Positions 41,008-51,415 are shown, counted from the stretch's first letter. The stretch is 64,000 bases of DNA from Nitrospira sp. (GCA_005116775.1 SWDN01000003.1:277830-341829); one strand, 5' to 3'. Program-made: numbers and translations. The notes: generated by a model from the sequence alone, not told the origin.

Positions 41008-41492
41008 AGATCGGTATCTATCCTGGAACATTCGATCCCATTACTCACGGACATACCGACATCATCACCCGAAGTTTGCGCGTATTCGATAAAGTGGTCG
41101 TCGCCGTGGCGCCCAACCCTTCGAAACATCCACTCTTCACCCTGACCGAACGATTAGACATGATTCGAATTGTGATGAACGAGATGAAACAGGTTGAAGT
41201 GACCCACTTCGACGGTTTACTCGTGGATTATGTCCAGCGATATGGCGGCGACGCGATTATCCGTGGCCTGCGTGCGATCTCGGATTTCGAACATGAATTT
41301 CAGATGGCCCTTATGAATCGCAAGATTGCCAAACAGGTTGAAACCGTGTTCCTGATGCCCAGCGAAGAATATTCGTATTTATCCTCCACCATTATTAAAG
41401 ATGTGGCGACCCACGGTGGCGCGCTGACGGCATTTCTGCACCCTGAAGTCGCGCGCCAACTACAAGCACGGATCAGGAGTTTGAAAACATGA
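41004..41492 (+). CDS. coaD: Phosphopantetheine adenylyltransferase
   Basis: IGIYPGTFDPITHGHTDII, IIRGLRAISDFEHEFQMALMNR. Confidence 0.96.
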   Translation: MKIGIYPGTFDPITHGHTDIITRSLRVFDKVVVAVAPNPSKHPLFTLTERLDMIRIVMNEMKQVEVTHFDGLLVDYVQRYGGDAIIRGLRAISDFEHEFQMALMNRKIAKQVETVFLMPSEEYSYLSSTIIKDVATHGGALTAFLHPEVARQLQARIRSLKT

Positions 41493-42682
41493 AGCTTGCT
41501 GCACGAGCTGGGCGAATCACTCCCTCTCCCACTCTGGCCATGGCCGCAACGGCAAAGGCCATGGCGGCGCGCGGAATCGACGTCGCCGACTTCTCGTCGG
41601 GAGAACCGGACTTCGACACCCCTGATCCAGTCAAAGCCGCTGCAGAAGCCGCTATTCGCGCAGGCTTTACAAAATACACACCGTCATCCGGCATCGATGA
41701 ATTGCGCCAAGCCATTATCGACAAGTTGCAGACGGACCAAGGGGTGCGGTACGAGAAGTCCCAAGTGCTGGTTTCATGCGGCGCCAAACACTCACTGTAC
41801 AACCTGGCTGAAGCACTCCTCGAAGCGGGTGATGAAGTCATCATTCCCGTTCCCTTTTGGGTCTCCTATGCTGACCAAACTCTGCTGAACGACGCCACAC
41901 CCGTGCTCTTCCCGACCCGCGAAGACGAGGGGTATGCCATCGATGCCCAGGAATTAGAACGGCTCGTCACCCCGCGCACCAAGGCGATTGTCGTCAACAG
42001 TCCCTGTAATCCAACGGGGGCAACCTACGATCGAGGGACCCTCGAACGCCTTGCCGAACTGGCACTCCGTCGTGATTTGCTTCTTATTTCCGACGAGATT
42101 TATGAAAAAATTCTATACGACGGGGCAACTCACACGAGCATTGCCTCATTGGGTCCCGAGGTCGCTGCCCGTACCGTGATCATCAACGGTGTATCTAAAG
42201 CCTACGCGATGACCGGCTGGAGGATTGGCTATGCGGCCGGCCCCAAAGATCTATTGACTGCCATGGCGAATATTCAAAGCCAAAGCACATCCAACCCTTG
42301 TTCGATTTCACAAAAAGCGGCGGTTGCGGCCCTTCGCCATGGTGGCGCGTTTACCCAGACAATGGTCATGGAGTTTGACCGGCGACGGCGCTGTATGATC
42401 GAACGCTTAAACGCGATGCCTGGCGTGCACTGCAGCAAACCCACCGGGGCGTTTTATGCGTTCCCCAATGTGAGCGAGCTTCTTGGACGGCAGGGTCCAA
42501 AGGGAACGATCGCCACGCCAACTGACCTTGCGAACTATTTATTGCAGGAATTCCAGGTTGCCGTGGTTCCAGGTGAGCCGTTCGGAAGCGCGCACCACAT
42601 TCGGCTGTCCTATGCAACCAGCATGGAAACGATCCTTCGTGGAATGGACCGCCTCGATACTGCATTCAGGCAACTGACCTAA
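41489..42682 (+). CDS. Class I/II pyridoxal-phosphate aminotransferase, aspartate aminotransferase type
   Basis: NSPCNPTGATY, SDEIYEKILYDG, SKAYAMTGWRIGYA. Confidence 0.93.
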   Translation: MKLAARAGRITPSPTLAMAATAKAMAARGIDVADFSSGEPDFDTPDPVKAAAEAAIRAGFTKYTPSSGIDELRQAIIDKLQTDQGVRYEKSQVLVSCGAKHSLYNLAEALLEAGDEVIIPVPFWVSYADQTLLNDATPVLFPTREDEGYAIDAQELERLVTPRTKAIVVNSPCNPTGATYDRGTLERLAELALRRDLLLISDEIYEKILYDGATHTSIASLGPEVAARTVIINGVSKAYAMTGWRIGYAAGPKDLLTAMANIQSQSTSNPCSISQKAAVAALRHGGAFTQTMVMEFDRRRRCMIERLNAMPGVHCSKPTGAFYAFPNVSELLGRQGPKGTIATPTDLANYLLQEFQVAVVPGEPFGSAHHIRLSYATSMETILRGMDRLDTAFRQLT

Positions 42683-42698
42683 CAGGAGGACGCGATAC

Positions 42699-43091
42699 GT
42701 GCCCATCTACGAATATCAATGTGAAAGCTGCCCGGATAAATTCGAGGTCAAGCAAAGCATGAAGGACGACGCCCTTACTGCGTGCCCGCAATGCGGAAAG
42801 ACGGTGCAGCGGCTTATCTCCTCGCCTGCCATTATGTTCAAAGGCAGCGGATGGTATGTCACCGACTATTCCGACAAAATGAAACCATCCGCAGACAGTG
42901 ATGCGCCTGTCTCTAAGGCTGGGGAAAAGAAAGAGGCTGCGTCACCCGCGCCTGGCCAACCAACATCCACAGCATCAGCGACTCCAGCTGTAGCCCCACC
43001 CGCTGTTCCAGCAAGTACGCCGTCGGGCACATCCTCAAGCACATCGAGCACCACGACGACGACCACACCAGCATCTTCTACCGCCAAGTAA
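42699..43091 (+). CDS. FmdB-family zinc-ribbon regulatory protein with Ala/Ser/Thr-rich tail
   Basis: MPIYEYQCESCPDKFEVKQSMKDDALTACPQCGKTVQRLISSP. Confidence 0.9.
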   Translation: MPIYEYQCESCPDKFEVKQSMKDDALTACPQCGKTVQRLISSPAIMFKGSGWYVTDYSDKMKPSADSDAPVSKAGEKKEAASPAPGQPTSTASATPAVAPPAVPASTPSGTSSSTSSTTTTTTPASSTAK

Positions 43092-43110
43092 CCGTCGGAG
43101 ATGAGCCGTC

Positions 43111-43530
43111 TTAACGCTTTGCCGCTTTGGCCTGTGGTTTCTTCTTGGCCGGCGCCTTCGGCGTGACCTTTGCCGATGGTTTACCTGCGCTAGCCTTCGG
43201 CGAGGCCACTTTCGCCGACTTCGCCAATCGCCCCTGCGCCGCAGCCAACCCGTTTTGCAAACTGGTAATCATGGTCGACTTATCTTGATTCGCTCTGGAA
43301 AGATCGGTCACTTGCGCCTGCAAATCGTCTTTCACCTTCGCGATGGACGTCAGTTGATTCTGTAATTGAGCCTTTTCCGCTGTTGCGCTCTGGAGTTCGG
43401 ACTGGAGCTGCTCGATCTGCGTTTGAAGCGCCGGTGGCCAGTAATCGCACCCGGACAGACCAACCGAGACAAGCGTTATGGCGGCCACCGCGACAAAGTT
43501 ACGCACCATCACTGTTCGAGTCATCGGCAT
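43111..43530 (-). CDS. Coiled-coil lipoprotein with Lys/Ala-rich tail
   Basis: Lipobox-like VGLSGC, long coiled coil, tail KASAGKPSAKVTPKAPAKKKPQAKAAKR. Confidence 0.6.
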   Translation of the reverse strand: MPMTRTVMVRNFVAVAAITLVSVGLSGCDYWPPALQTQIEQLQSELQSATAEKAQLQNQLTSIAKVKDDLQAQVTDLSRANQDKSTMITSLQNGLAAAQGRLAKSAKVASPKASAGKPSAKVTPKAPAKKKPQAKAAKR

Positions 43531-43619
43531 TCTCCTTTCAATGTAAACGACATGATCGCTCTCGTCGACTCTCTTCATCGAGAAACAGACTAAATGGCAA
43601 GAACCATCAGCTTCCCCCC

Positions 43620-44900
43620 TTAGTGCTGCACATGGCGTGAGAACGCGCGATGGGCAATATCTGTCCGATAGTGTGCGCCGTCAAACACTATCGACTGAGT
43701 CGCCCGATAGGCTTCTGCCTGTGCAGCTTCAAGAGTCTTTCCACGTCCCGTAATTCCCAATACCCGTCCCCCGGCCGTTACCACCTCATTGCCGACTCGC
43801 GTCGTGCCGGCATGAAATACCAGCGTCGTCGTATCGGTCATGGCCGGTAGTCCATGAATCGCTCGGCCGGTCTGATAGACACCGGGATAGCCTTCGGAAG
43901 TCATCACGACACACACGGCTATTTCATCATGCCAGTTCACGGTCAGTTGATCGAGCCGATGCTCGACTACCGCTTCCACGACATCCAACAAATCGGTCTT
44001 GAGCAACGGGAGGACAACCTGTGTTTCCGGATCCCCCATCCTTGCATTGAACTCCAAGACATAGGGCATCCCATTCACGATCATCAGTCCGGCATACAAC
44101 ACACCTTGGAATGGACAACCCATGCGAGACAGGGCTTCGACGGCAGGATAGAGGACATCTTTGGTGACCTGCTCGCGGAGGGCCGCAGTGCCGATCGGCG
44201 CAGGACAGTATGCCCCCATGCCCCCGGTGTTCGGCCCCGTATCGCCATCCCCGACTCGTTTATGGTCTTGCGCCGGCAGCATCGGTACGACAGTCAGACC
44301 ATCTGTGAACGCCATGATCGTCAGCTCCTCCCCGTCAAGGAACTGCTCGATCAATACGCGCTGACCAGCCTGACCAAATATCCCATGCTCCATTGAGTCA
44401 CGAACGGCTTGTTTCGCCTCTTCACGGGTCGTCGCAACCACTACACCCTTTCCCTGAGCCAGTCCATCGGCCTTCACCACCACGGGCAACTCATGGTGAT
44501 CGAGATAGGCCAACGCCAGCTCGACCCGTTCGAAGCTTTGCGACTTCGCCGTGAGAATCTTCGCACTGGCCATGATCTCTTTGGAAAAGACCTTGCTGGC
44601 TTCAATGCGCGCAGCCCCCTTGCTCGGTCCGAATATTCTGAGGTGTGATTTTCGAAATTCGTCGACAATGCCCAAGGCAAGCGAGGCTTCTGGTCCCACG
44701 ACTGTCAGATCGATCTGTTCCGACAGCACAAAGGCTTTGAGTCCGGCAATATCGTCGGCTTTAATCGGGACGCATGCTGCAAGCGACTCGATTCCTGCAT
44801 TACCAGGCGCACAATACAGGGTCGGCGTACGGGGACTTTGCGCAAGCTTCCATACGATCGCGTGCTCACGTCCACCACTGCCCACAACAAGAATTTTCAT
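43620..44900 (-). CDS. purD: Phosphoribosylamine-glycine ligase
   Basis: MKILVVGSGGREHAIVWKLAQSP; ATP-grasp motifs VKADGLAQGKGVVVA, EFNARMGDPETQ. Confidence 0.96.
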   Translation of the reverse strand: MKILVVGSGGREHAIVWKLAQSPRTPTLYCAPGNAGIESLAACVPIKADDIAGLKAFVLSEQIDLTVVGPEASLALGIVDEFRKSHLRIFGPSKGAARIEASKVFSKEIMASAKILTAKSQSFERVELALAYLDHHELPVVVKADGLAQGKGVVVATTREEAKQAVRDSMEHGIFGQAGQRVLIEQFLDGEELTIMAFTDGLTVVPMLPAQDHKRVGDGDTGPNTGGMGAYCPAPIGTAALREQVTKDVLYPAVEALSRMGCPFQGVLYAGLMIVNGMPYVLEFNARMGDPETQVVLPLLKTDLLDVVEAVVEHRLDQLTVNWHDEIAVCVVMTSEGYPGVYQTGRAIHGLPAMTDTTTLVFHAGTTRVGNEVVTAGGRVLGITGRGKTLEAAQAEAYRATQSIVFDGAHYRTDIAHRAFSRHVQH

Positions 44901-44919
44901 CTCAATCCACTTGTGATAG

Positions 44920-45023
44920 GTGATGAGTGATGAATGACGAATTGGAGAGAAAGACAGAGAGGCAAACGCTCGCTGCGAAAACTTTCTCGACGAACTGATC
45001 ACGCATCACTGATCGCTCATCAC
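44920..45023. repeat. Imperfect inverted repeat between purH and purD
   Basis: GTGATGAGTGATGAATGA (44920-44937) versus reverse complement of TCACTGATCGCTCATCAC (45006-45023): 15/18. Confidence 0.6.
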
Positions 45024-45028
45024 ACTGA

Positions 45029-46582
45029 CTAGTGTCGGAAGTGGCGCATGCCCGTCATAATCATCGCCACCCCCTGCTCATCACAGGCTTTGATGATTTC
45101 AGCATCACGAATCGAACCGCCAGGCTGAATCACTGTGGTGATTCCTGCTTGAACAGCGGCATCCAATCCATCTCGGAACGGAAAGAATGCGTCTGATGCC
45201 ATTACACAACCCTTGATCGGCATCTGAGCTTTCATCGCTGCGAGTTTCACCGAATCGACTCGGCTCATCTGGCCTGCGCCAATTCCCACCGTCTGCCCTG
45301 GCTTCGCATAAATAATGGCATTCGACTTCACATGTTTGCAGATCTTCCAGGCAAAGGCGCAGGCCGCATATTCCTCGTCCGTCGGTTTGCGCACGGTCGG
45401 GACGTTGAGCGCTCTCAGATCGGTCAAGACGCCGAGATCCCGATCCTGGACGATCAAACCGCCAACTAATTTCTTGAGATCGAAGCCTTCCTGCTTTCCC
45501 TTGGTGAGAGGTCCGACATCAAGTAAACGCAGGTCTTTCTTGCGTCTCAATTCTGCCAGCGCATCCTCTGCAAAGCCAGGCGCAATGACCACTTCGACAA
45601 ATGTGGACGTGATTTCCTTCGCCGCAACCAAGTCCACCGGACGGTTGAAGGCAATCACGCCACCGAACGCCGAGATAGGGTCGGTCTCCCGAGCCTTTAC
45701 ATAAGCCTCAACGGGCGTCGAACCCAATGCCACACCGCAGGGATTGTTGTGCTTAATAATGGCGACGGCAATTTCACTGTACTCTTTCGCCAGTTCCAAT
45801 GCCGAATTGGCATCAAGAAAATTGTTATATGACATCGCCTTGCCGTGCAGGATCTTTCCGCGAGAGACCGACGGCTCAGTCGAATGCAGCTCACGATAGA
45901 AGGCCCCCTGCTGATGCGGATTCTCTCCATAACGAAGCATCTCCGCCCGCTCGAACTGCAAGGACAATATTTTTGGAAACTTCACGTCACCGCCCTGTAC
46001 CTGCTGCTCAAGATATCCGGCAATCAGACTGTCGTATCGCGCTGTGTGTTGGAAGACCTTCATGGCCAGCTCACGACGCAACTCGCGTGATACCGTCCCG
46101 TCTTTCGCCGCATCGAGTACGCGCTGGTAATCAGTCGGATCGACGACCACCAACACATCTTCGTGATTTTTGGCGGCAGAACGCAGCATCGACGGCCCGC
46201 CGATATCGATATTCTCAATGGCTTCTTCAAAGGCGCAGTGGGGCTTCGCAATTGTCGCTTCGAATGGATAGAGATTGACCACGACGACGTCGATAGGCCC
46301 AATCCCCTGCTGCTGCATCTGCTCGACATGGGCCGGCAACGAACGACGACCGAGTAAGCCGCCATGAATCTTGGGATGCAGCGTTTTGACACGGCCATCG
46401 AGAATTTCCGGTGAACCAGTGTAGGCCGCAACATCTGTGACCGTGACGCCAGCATCTCGCAGGGCTTTCGCGGTTCCTCCAGTCGAAAGGATCTCGGCCC
46501 CCAAGGCTTCAAGCCCTTTCGCCATCTCTACTACACCGGTCTTCTCCGACACGCTGATTAATGCCCGCTTGATGCCGGCCAT
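45029..46582 (-). CDS. purH: AICAR transformylase / IMP cyclohydrolase
   Basis: ALISVSEKTGVVEMAKGLEALGAEILSTGGTAKAL; RYGENPHQQGAFY; SDAFFPFRDGLD. Confidence 0.96.
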   Translation of the reverse strand: MAGIKRALISVSEKTGVVEMAKGLEALGAEILSTGGTAKALRDAGVTVTDVAAYTGSPEILDGRVKTLHPKIHGGLLGRRSLPAHVEQMQQQGIGPIDVVVVNLYPFEATIAKPHCAFEEAIENIDIGGPSMLRSAAKNHEDVLVVVDPTDYQRVLDAAKDGTVSRELRRELAMKVFQHTARYDSLIAGYLEQQVQGGDVKFPKILSLQFERAEMLRYGENPHQQGAFYRELHSTEPSVSRGKILHGKAMSYNNFLDANSALELAKEYSEIAVAIIKHNNPCGVALGSTPVEAYVKARETDPISAFGGVIAFNRPVDLVAAKEITSTFVEVVIAPGFAEDALAELRRKKDLRLLDVGPLTKGKQEGFDLKKLVGGLIVQDRDLGVLTDLRALNVPTVRKPTDEEYAACAFAWKICKHVKSNAIIYAKPGQTVGIGAGQMSRVDSVKLAAMKAQMPIKGCVMASDAFFPFRDGLDAAVQAGITTVIQPGGSIRDAEIIKACDEQGVAMIMTGMRHFRH

Positions 46583-46817
46583 AGATGACTCCTTGGAAAA
46601 CGTTCAATTGATGTGACGTGACTTGGAAGGCGCGGCGAAGGATAGCAAATGGATACTTGCCTTACAAGAGGGATATCGATGCTCCTCACCTTGAAAATCC
46701 TATGGCTACCCACTTCTAACTATTTGGGCAAAACCCCCAAATCCTATCTGGCATGACCCTACGCAGTATGGTAGGGTCACACAGGTCGATCAGCCAACTC
46801 CCCACGAGAACTGGTTT

Positions 46818-47678
46818 ATGATGCGCAGAGCGATTCTAGGCGCAGGCGCTGTCGCACTGACCCTCCTTGCCGCAATCTGCATTCCACGCCATCTTCCAAC
46901 ATCGGCAGCATCGAGACCTCTCACTCCTGCAAACTTTCATGCGCATGTCGAACGAGGAATTCTGACTCTCCGCGGCTCGCTTCCCAATGAACGCGACAAG
47001 ACCGCAATCCTTCAGCGCGCGAAAGAACTCTACGGAAAAGCGCCGGGCCTCGTTGTCGATGAACTGGTCATAGACACGAACGTGGGGTCTGCTGCGTGGG
47101 CCGACAACGTTCCTCAAATCCTTCCCATCTTGGGACACATGGTGGAACGAGGCTCCGTTATTATCGACGGCCGCACGATCGTCGTCAGCGGCCGTGTCGA
47201 CAGCAATCAGGCCAAAGCCGCTCTCCTGCGAGAGATTGCCCCACTTGCGCAGACAGGGCTCCAATTGGAAGATCATGTGTTGGCGGGATTACCTTCGTCA
47301 CCTTCCCCCTCGTTACAGAAGAAATTGAATGATATTCTTTCGCACGCCTCCATCGAGTTCGAATCGAATACCACCGCGATGACTCTACACAGTCGCGCCA
47401 CGTTGGACCAGCTGGTCGCGCAGTTGCGTCATGCCCCACACGCCACGATCGAGATCGCCGGACATACGGACAAATACGGCGATCCAGGTTATAACCTTCA
47501 ACTCAGCCGCCGCCGCGCAGAAGCCGTGCGGCAATACTTCACCAGCCATGGCCTGACTAATCAGTTTACTGCCGTTGGCTACGGCGCATCCCGACCACTG
47601 TCGGCGGCACAAACACGAACCGGTCTCCAACATAACCGTCGTATCGAATTACGCGTGAAAGGAGCGAGCGATCTATGA
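46818..47678 (+). CDS. BON-like / OmpA-family protein, copy 1
   Basis: Signal-anchor; BON-like GILTLRGSLPNERDKTAIL; OmpA motif IEIAGHTDKYGDPGYNLQLSRRRAEAVRQYFTSHG. Confidence 0.85.
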   Translation: MMRRAILGAGAVALTLLAAICIPRHLPTSAASRPLTPANFHAHVERGILTLRGSLPNERDKTAILQRAKELYGKAPGLVVDELVIDTNVGSAAWADNVPQILPILGHMVERGSVIIDGRTIVVSGRVDSNQAKAALLREIAPLAQTGLQLEDHVLAGLPSSPSPSLQKKLNDILSHASIEFESNTTAMTLHSRATLDQLVAQLRHAPHATIEIAGHTDKYGDPGYNLQLSRRRAEAVRQYFTSHGLTNQFTAVGYGASRPLSAAQTRTGLQHNRRIELRVKGASDL

Positions 47679-49006
47679 CTCTGCTCATCGGGCAAATGCT
47701 GGGATGCCTCATCATCGCGGCTGGAATCGGAGTCACAGTCGGTTGGCTCCTACGTCAGCTCGCAGCCGGCCGACTGACCCAACAGTCGATGGACCTCACC
47801 GCCATGCTGCGCCTCAAAGAACAGACACTGGAGAAAGTCCAGCATCAACTGCACATCCAAGCCTCCGAGATACACATGCTCGAAAACAAGGTCATCGAAA
47901 CCGAAGAGGTCGGTCAAGCCGCCGCGCAAGAACTTGCATCGAGACACAACCGCATTGAAGCGCTTCAAGAGGAATTGGCCCGTCGCACACAGCAAGTGAT
48001 CGCGCTAGAGACACGAGCGGCCGCAGGAGATCGGCAGGTGAGTGAGCCTGACGCAGCAGCCGTCGCACAGTCGGAGGAAAGCCGGCAACTTCATCTCACA
48101 AACCAGACGCTCAAACAGACACTCGAATCGAATGAGCAAGAACGACTGGCTCTTCAGGGACGCCTTGCTGAATTGGATGCAACCTTCACGGAAGTGACTC
48201 GGCTGCGCGCGCGCGTGGAGGAGCTCGAAGCAGCCCAAGGACGAGTCCATTGGTTGGAAGTGCAACTCAGCGATCGAGACGCAGAGCATCGAACCGCGCT
48301 ACACCAACTCAACGACCAACTGATCGAGCGAGACCGGCGCATCGGCGAGCTGGAGCCCCTCGCCCAACGGCTTCCTGAGCACGAGGAAACACGACAACCG
48401 TGGGCATCAACACAGGCGCATACGACTAAATACCGCGATGACCACATTGCCGCGTTGCAAGAGCAGCTCGCCGCGCAAGACCAGCTCCATGCCCAGATGG
48501 GATTTGACAAGCAGCTCCTCAATGAGCAAGCGAAACAGATCGACGATCTACAGCGTCGTATTCAAGAACTCGACGCGCACCGACAAGACCTTGAGCATCA
48601 ACTTCTATCGGCAGGAGACGACAAGCAGAGAGAAATGGACCGCCTCCGCAAACGCGCGGTCGAAATGCAAGCTGCTCTCCGTATGAAGACCGATGGAGGA
48701 GCCGTGCCTCCTCTCCAGAAGCCTCGTCAGAGTGGGGGCCAGCTCAGTCTATTGGTCGAGCAGACACATCCGGCGAAAGAGAGACCGAAAGACGACCTGA
48801 GTCAGATTCATGGGATCGGTCCCGTCTTTGCGCGTACCCTGAATAAGATGGGGCTGTATTGCTTTTCCCAGATTGCGAACTGGAAGCCAGAGGACATCGA
48901 CAAGGTTGCAAAGAAGCTCTACACCGCCCCGGACCGGATCAAGCGCGACAACTGGGTTAATGAGGCCAAACGACTGCACGAGCAGAAGTACGGCCAGAAA
49001 CTCTGA
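47675..49006 (+). CDS. Membrane-anchored coiled-coil protein with C-terminal HhH-like domain
   Basis: N-terminal TM; long coiled coil; LSQIHGIGPVFARTLNKMGLYCFSQIANWKPEDIDKVAKKL. ATGA overlap with the upstream gene. Confidence 0.75.
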   Translation: MTLLIGQMLGCLIIAAGIGVTVGWLLRQLAAGRLTQQSMDLTAMLRLKEQTLEKVQHQLHIQASEIHMLENKVIETEEVGQAAAQELASRHNRIEALQEELARRTQQVIALETRAAAGDRQVSEPDAAAVAQSEESRQLHLTNQTLKQTLESNEQERLALQGRLAELDATFTEVTRLRARVEELEAAQGRVHWLEVQLSDRDAEHRTALHQLNDQLIERDRRIGELEPLAQRLPEHEETRQPWASTQAHTTKYRDDHIAALQEQLAAQDQLHAQMGFDKQLLNEQAKQIDDLQRRIQELDAHRQDLEHQLLSAGDDKQREMDRLRKRAVEMQAALRMKTDGGAVPPLQKPRQSGGQLSLLVEQTHPAKERPKDDLSQIHGIGPVFARTLNKMGLYCFSQIANWKPEDIDKVAKKLYTAPDRIKRDNWVNEAKRLHEQKYGQKL

Positions 49007-49501
49007 CGCAGACCGCTCTGAGCATATCGTACACTTTCCGCCTGATTCCTGTCGCAATCACCTATTGAGGTGGGCTCTTTCATACATTGAAGACTGACGA
49101 CCATGATGGAAAGTAATTTATGACCTTATCAACACAACTCATTGAAGCTGTGGAGCTATTTATCTGAAAAGGAATGCCATCGCAGCATACCAGACATTGT
49201 CATTTTTATCGGAATGGAATAACACCGATAAACCATCTGCATCCAGTCAAATGAGTATTTGTCAATATATTTAATGGGATAGATATTCTAACCTGCGCAT
49301 TGCACCTGGCCATACCCGCTCGTCTTACTAAAAAACTTCAGACAGACTCCTGAAAAGCATCAATGCCACTCGATGAGCTGCCAAAGTTCCACAGACTGGG
49401 AAGATTTTTACCGGAAAGAACTGGCTCTCGGCACACTTTTCCCACTTTTCTGCTAGGTTTTACTGAGGCGGCATCAGCCTAGGTGGCCAAGTGGGTAACG
49501 C

Positions 49502-50629
49502 ATGAAGAGTGTTGCGATTTTAGCATCTGGAATTGTTGCGCTCGGCCTGTTGGCCTTGCTCTGTCTTCCACGCCACGTCTCTACTGCACCGGCATCTGGG
49601 CCAGCTACACCGGCCAATTTTCATGCGCGCGTCGAATATGGAACACTCATTCTTCGCGGTTCGCTTCCCAGTGAATCGATAAAGACTGCCATTCTGTTGC
49701 AAGCCCAAGAGCTCTACGGAACCACGCCAGGGAACGTTATCGATGAGTTGACGGTGGACCCAAGAGTGGGACCTGCCGCTTGGGCAGACAATATCGCTCA
49801 GATCCTCCCTGTCTTGAACCACATGGCGGAACGAGGCGCAATCATCATCGATGGCCGCACGATCGTCGTCAGCGGTCAGGTGGAAGGTCTCCGTACCAAG
49901 GCAGCCGTGCTACAAGATATTGCCGCCCTCACACAGACAGGGCTGGAACTGGAAGATCGTATTCTGGCAGGGAAATTCACGACGGGCCGCTCCGCGAAGA
50001 CTCCCTCTTCGACCACCCCATCCCAGAAAGCGCCCTCCTCCAAGCCTCCTGTACTGGTGGCATCTTCATCGCCACATGCGTCTTCCACTGCAGGACTGTC
50101 TCAAAAGATTCTCACTCCGAAGACGCCTTCGCAGACCGTGGCCCACACCCCCACAGCTTCCATGCCTCCTGCCTCATCCCATAAGACCGCTCCCCTTGCG
50201 ATGGCCCTAGCCCCAAAGGCTTCACCAGCAACTTCATCAGTGAGTGCGCCCTCTCCTGACTCGCTTCAAAAGAAGGTGAGTAAGGTCCTCTCCCGTTCGT
50301 CCATTGAGTTCGAATCAAAAAGCACCACAATGACCCTCAACAGCCTTGTCGTGCTGGATCAGCTCATTACCGAACTCCGTCAATCCCCTCGCATAGCCAT
50401 TGAGATCGGAGGGCATACGGATAAATATGGCGAGCCGGAATATAATCTTCAACTGAGCCAGCGCCGTGCTGACGCCGTGCGGCGCTACTTTACCAAGCAC
50501 GGCCTAACCAACCAGATCACCGCTGTCGGCTACGGTGCCTCACGACCTCTGTCAGCGGCAGAGAATCGGGTCGGCCTCCAGCGCAACCGGCGCATTGAAC
50601 TTCGACTGAAAGGACAGCCAGACCTATGA
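49502..50629 (+). CDS. BON-like / OmpA-family protein, copy 2, with Ser/Pro/Thr-rich linker
   Basis: Same domains as 46818-47678 plus an insert of roughly 90 aa (KTPSSTTPSQKAPSSKPP...). Confidence 0.85.
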   Translation: MKSVAILASGIVALGLLALLCLPRHVSTAPASGPATPANFHARVEYGTLILRGSLPSESIKTAILLQAQELYGTTPGNVIDELTVDPRVGPAAWADNIAQILPVLNHMAERGAIIIDGRTIVVSGQVEGLRTKAAVLQDIAALTQTGLELEDRILAGKFTTGRSAKTPSSTTPSQKAPSSKPPVLVASSSPHASSTAGLSQKILTPKTPSQTVAHTPTASMPPASSHKTAPLAMALAPKASPATSSVSAPSPDSLQKKVSKVLSRSSIEFESKSTTMTLNSLVVLDQLITELRQSPRIAIEIGGHTDKYGEPEYNLQLSQRRADAVRRYFTKHGLTNQITAVGYGASRPLSAAENRVGLQRNRRIELRLKGQPDL

Positions 50630-50976
50630 GCGCGTACATCAACCAAATGCTGGGGTGCCTGATTATTGCGGCTGGGATCGGCGGTGTAGTCGGATGGCTA
50701 TTGCGGCACGTTTCCGCCGGCAAGAGTGCGCAATTACTCGCCGACGTGACCGCCATGATGCGTCTCAAAGAGCAAATGCTGGAAAAGGCTCGGCATGAGC
50801 TGAGAGAGGCCACTTCGAAACTACAGGCCATCGAAAACCCAGCGGCCGCCCTTCAAGAAGCCGAGCTTCAGGCGAGCGCGCGGGATCGACACATCCGCGA
50901 ACTCGAACAATGTGAACGGCAGCAGAACATCGAAGCAGAAGATAACGAATCTCTTCCTGCAGACAGAGCAGCCTGA
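50626..50976 (+). CDS. Shortened paralogue of 47675-49006, lacking the HhH domain
   Basis: QMLGCLIIAAGIGGVVGWLLRHVSAGKSAQLLADVTAMMRLKEQMLEKA aligns with QMLGCLIIAAGIGVTVGWLLRQLAAGRLTQQSMDLTAMLRLKEQTLEKV. Confidence 0.75.
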   Translation: MSAYINQMLGCLIIAAGIGGVVGWLLRHVSAGKSAQLLADVTAMMRLKEQMLEKARHELREATSKLQAIENPAAALQEAELQASARDRHIRELEQCERQQNIEAEDNESLPADRAA

Positions 50977-51058
50977 TCGTACCCCCATTTGCCAGAAAGA
51001 TTTCTCCTGCGATGGGAGGAGTGTATCTCAGTTTACTTACCCATACCCTCACCCTGCA

Positions 51059-51415
51059 CTAGTCGAACGTTCTAGACCATGGATCCCCTCCCAAGAGAAG
51101 AAGATAACGGTTGAGGCGAGCGCGAGCTTGTTCTTCTATCCCAATAAACTGGATACCAAATCGAAAACCTTGAACCCAGCGCACCACGGCCAGAGACACA
51201 CGCATGGACGGCTCGGATCCATGAAAAAGGAGCCGCACCTGAAGGTTATCGCCGACTTTGACTGGCAGGGAACTTTCCACTAAACAGCCACACTCCGACA
51301 TGTCAAGAGTCCAGCCCTCACCCACCCGCAGACCCCGCGCAAGGGCGATGGAACACCGAAGCGTGACACGCTCATGAGCCCGAGAGTCTCCGATTTTTAT
51401 CTGGCGAGAAACCAT
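51059..51415 (-). CDS. PilZ-domain protein
   Basis: RAHERVTLRCSIAL...LDMSECGCLVESSLPVKVGDNLQVRL...VVRWVQGFRFGIQFIGI. Confidence 0.7.
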   Translation of the reverse strand: MVSRQIKIGDSRAHERVTLRCSIALARGLRVGEGWTLDMSECGCLVESSLPVKVGDNLQVRLLFHGSEPSMRVSLAVVRWVQGFRFGIQFIGIEEQARARLNRYLLLLGGDPWSRTFD

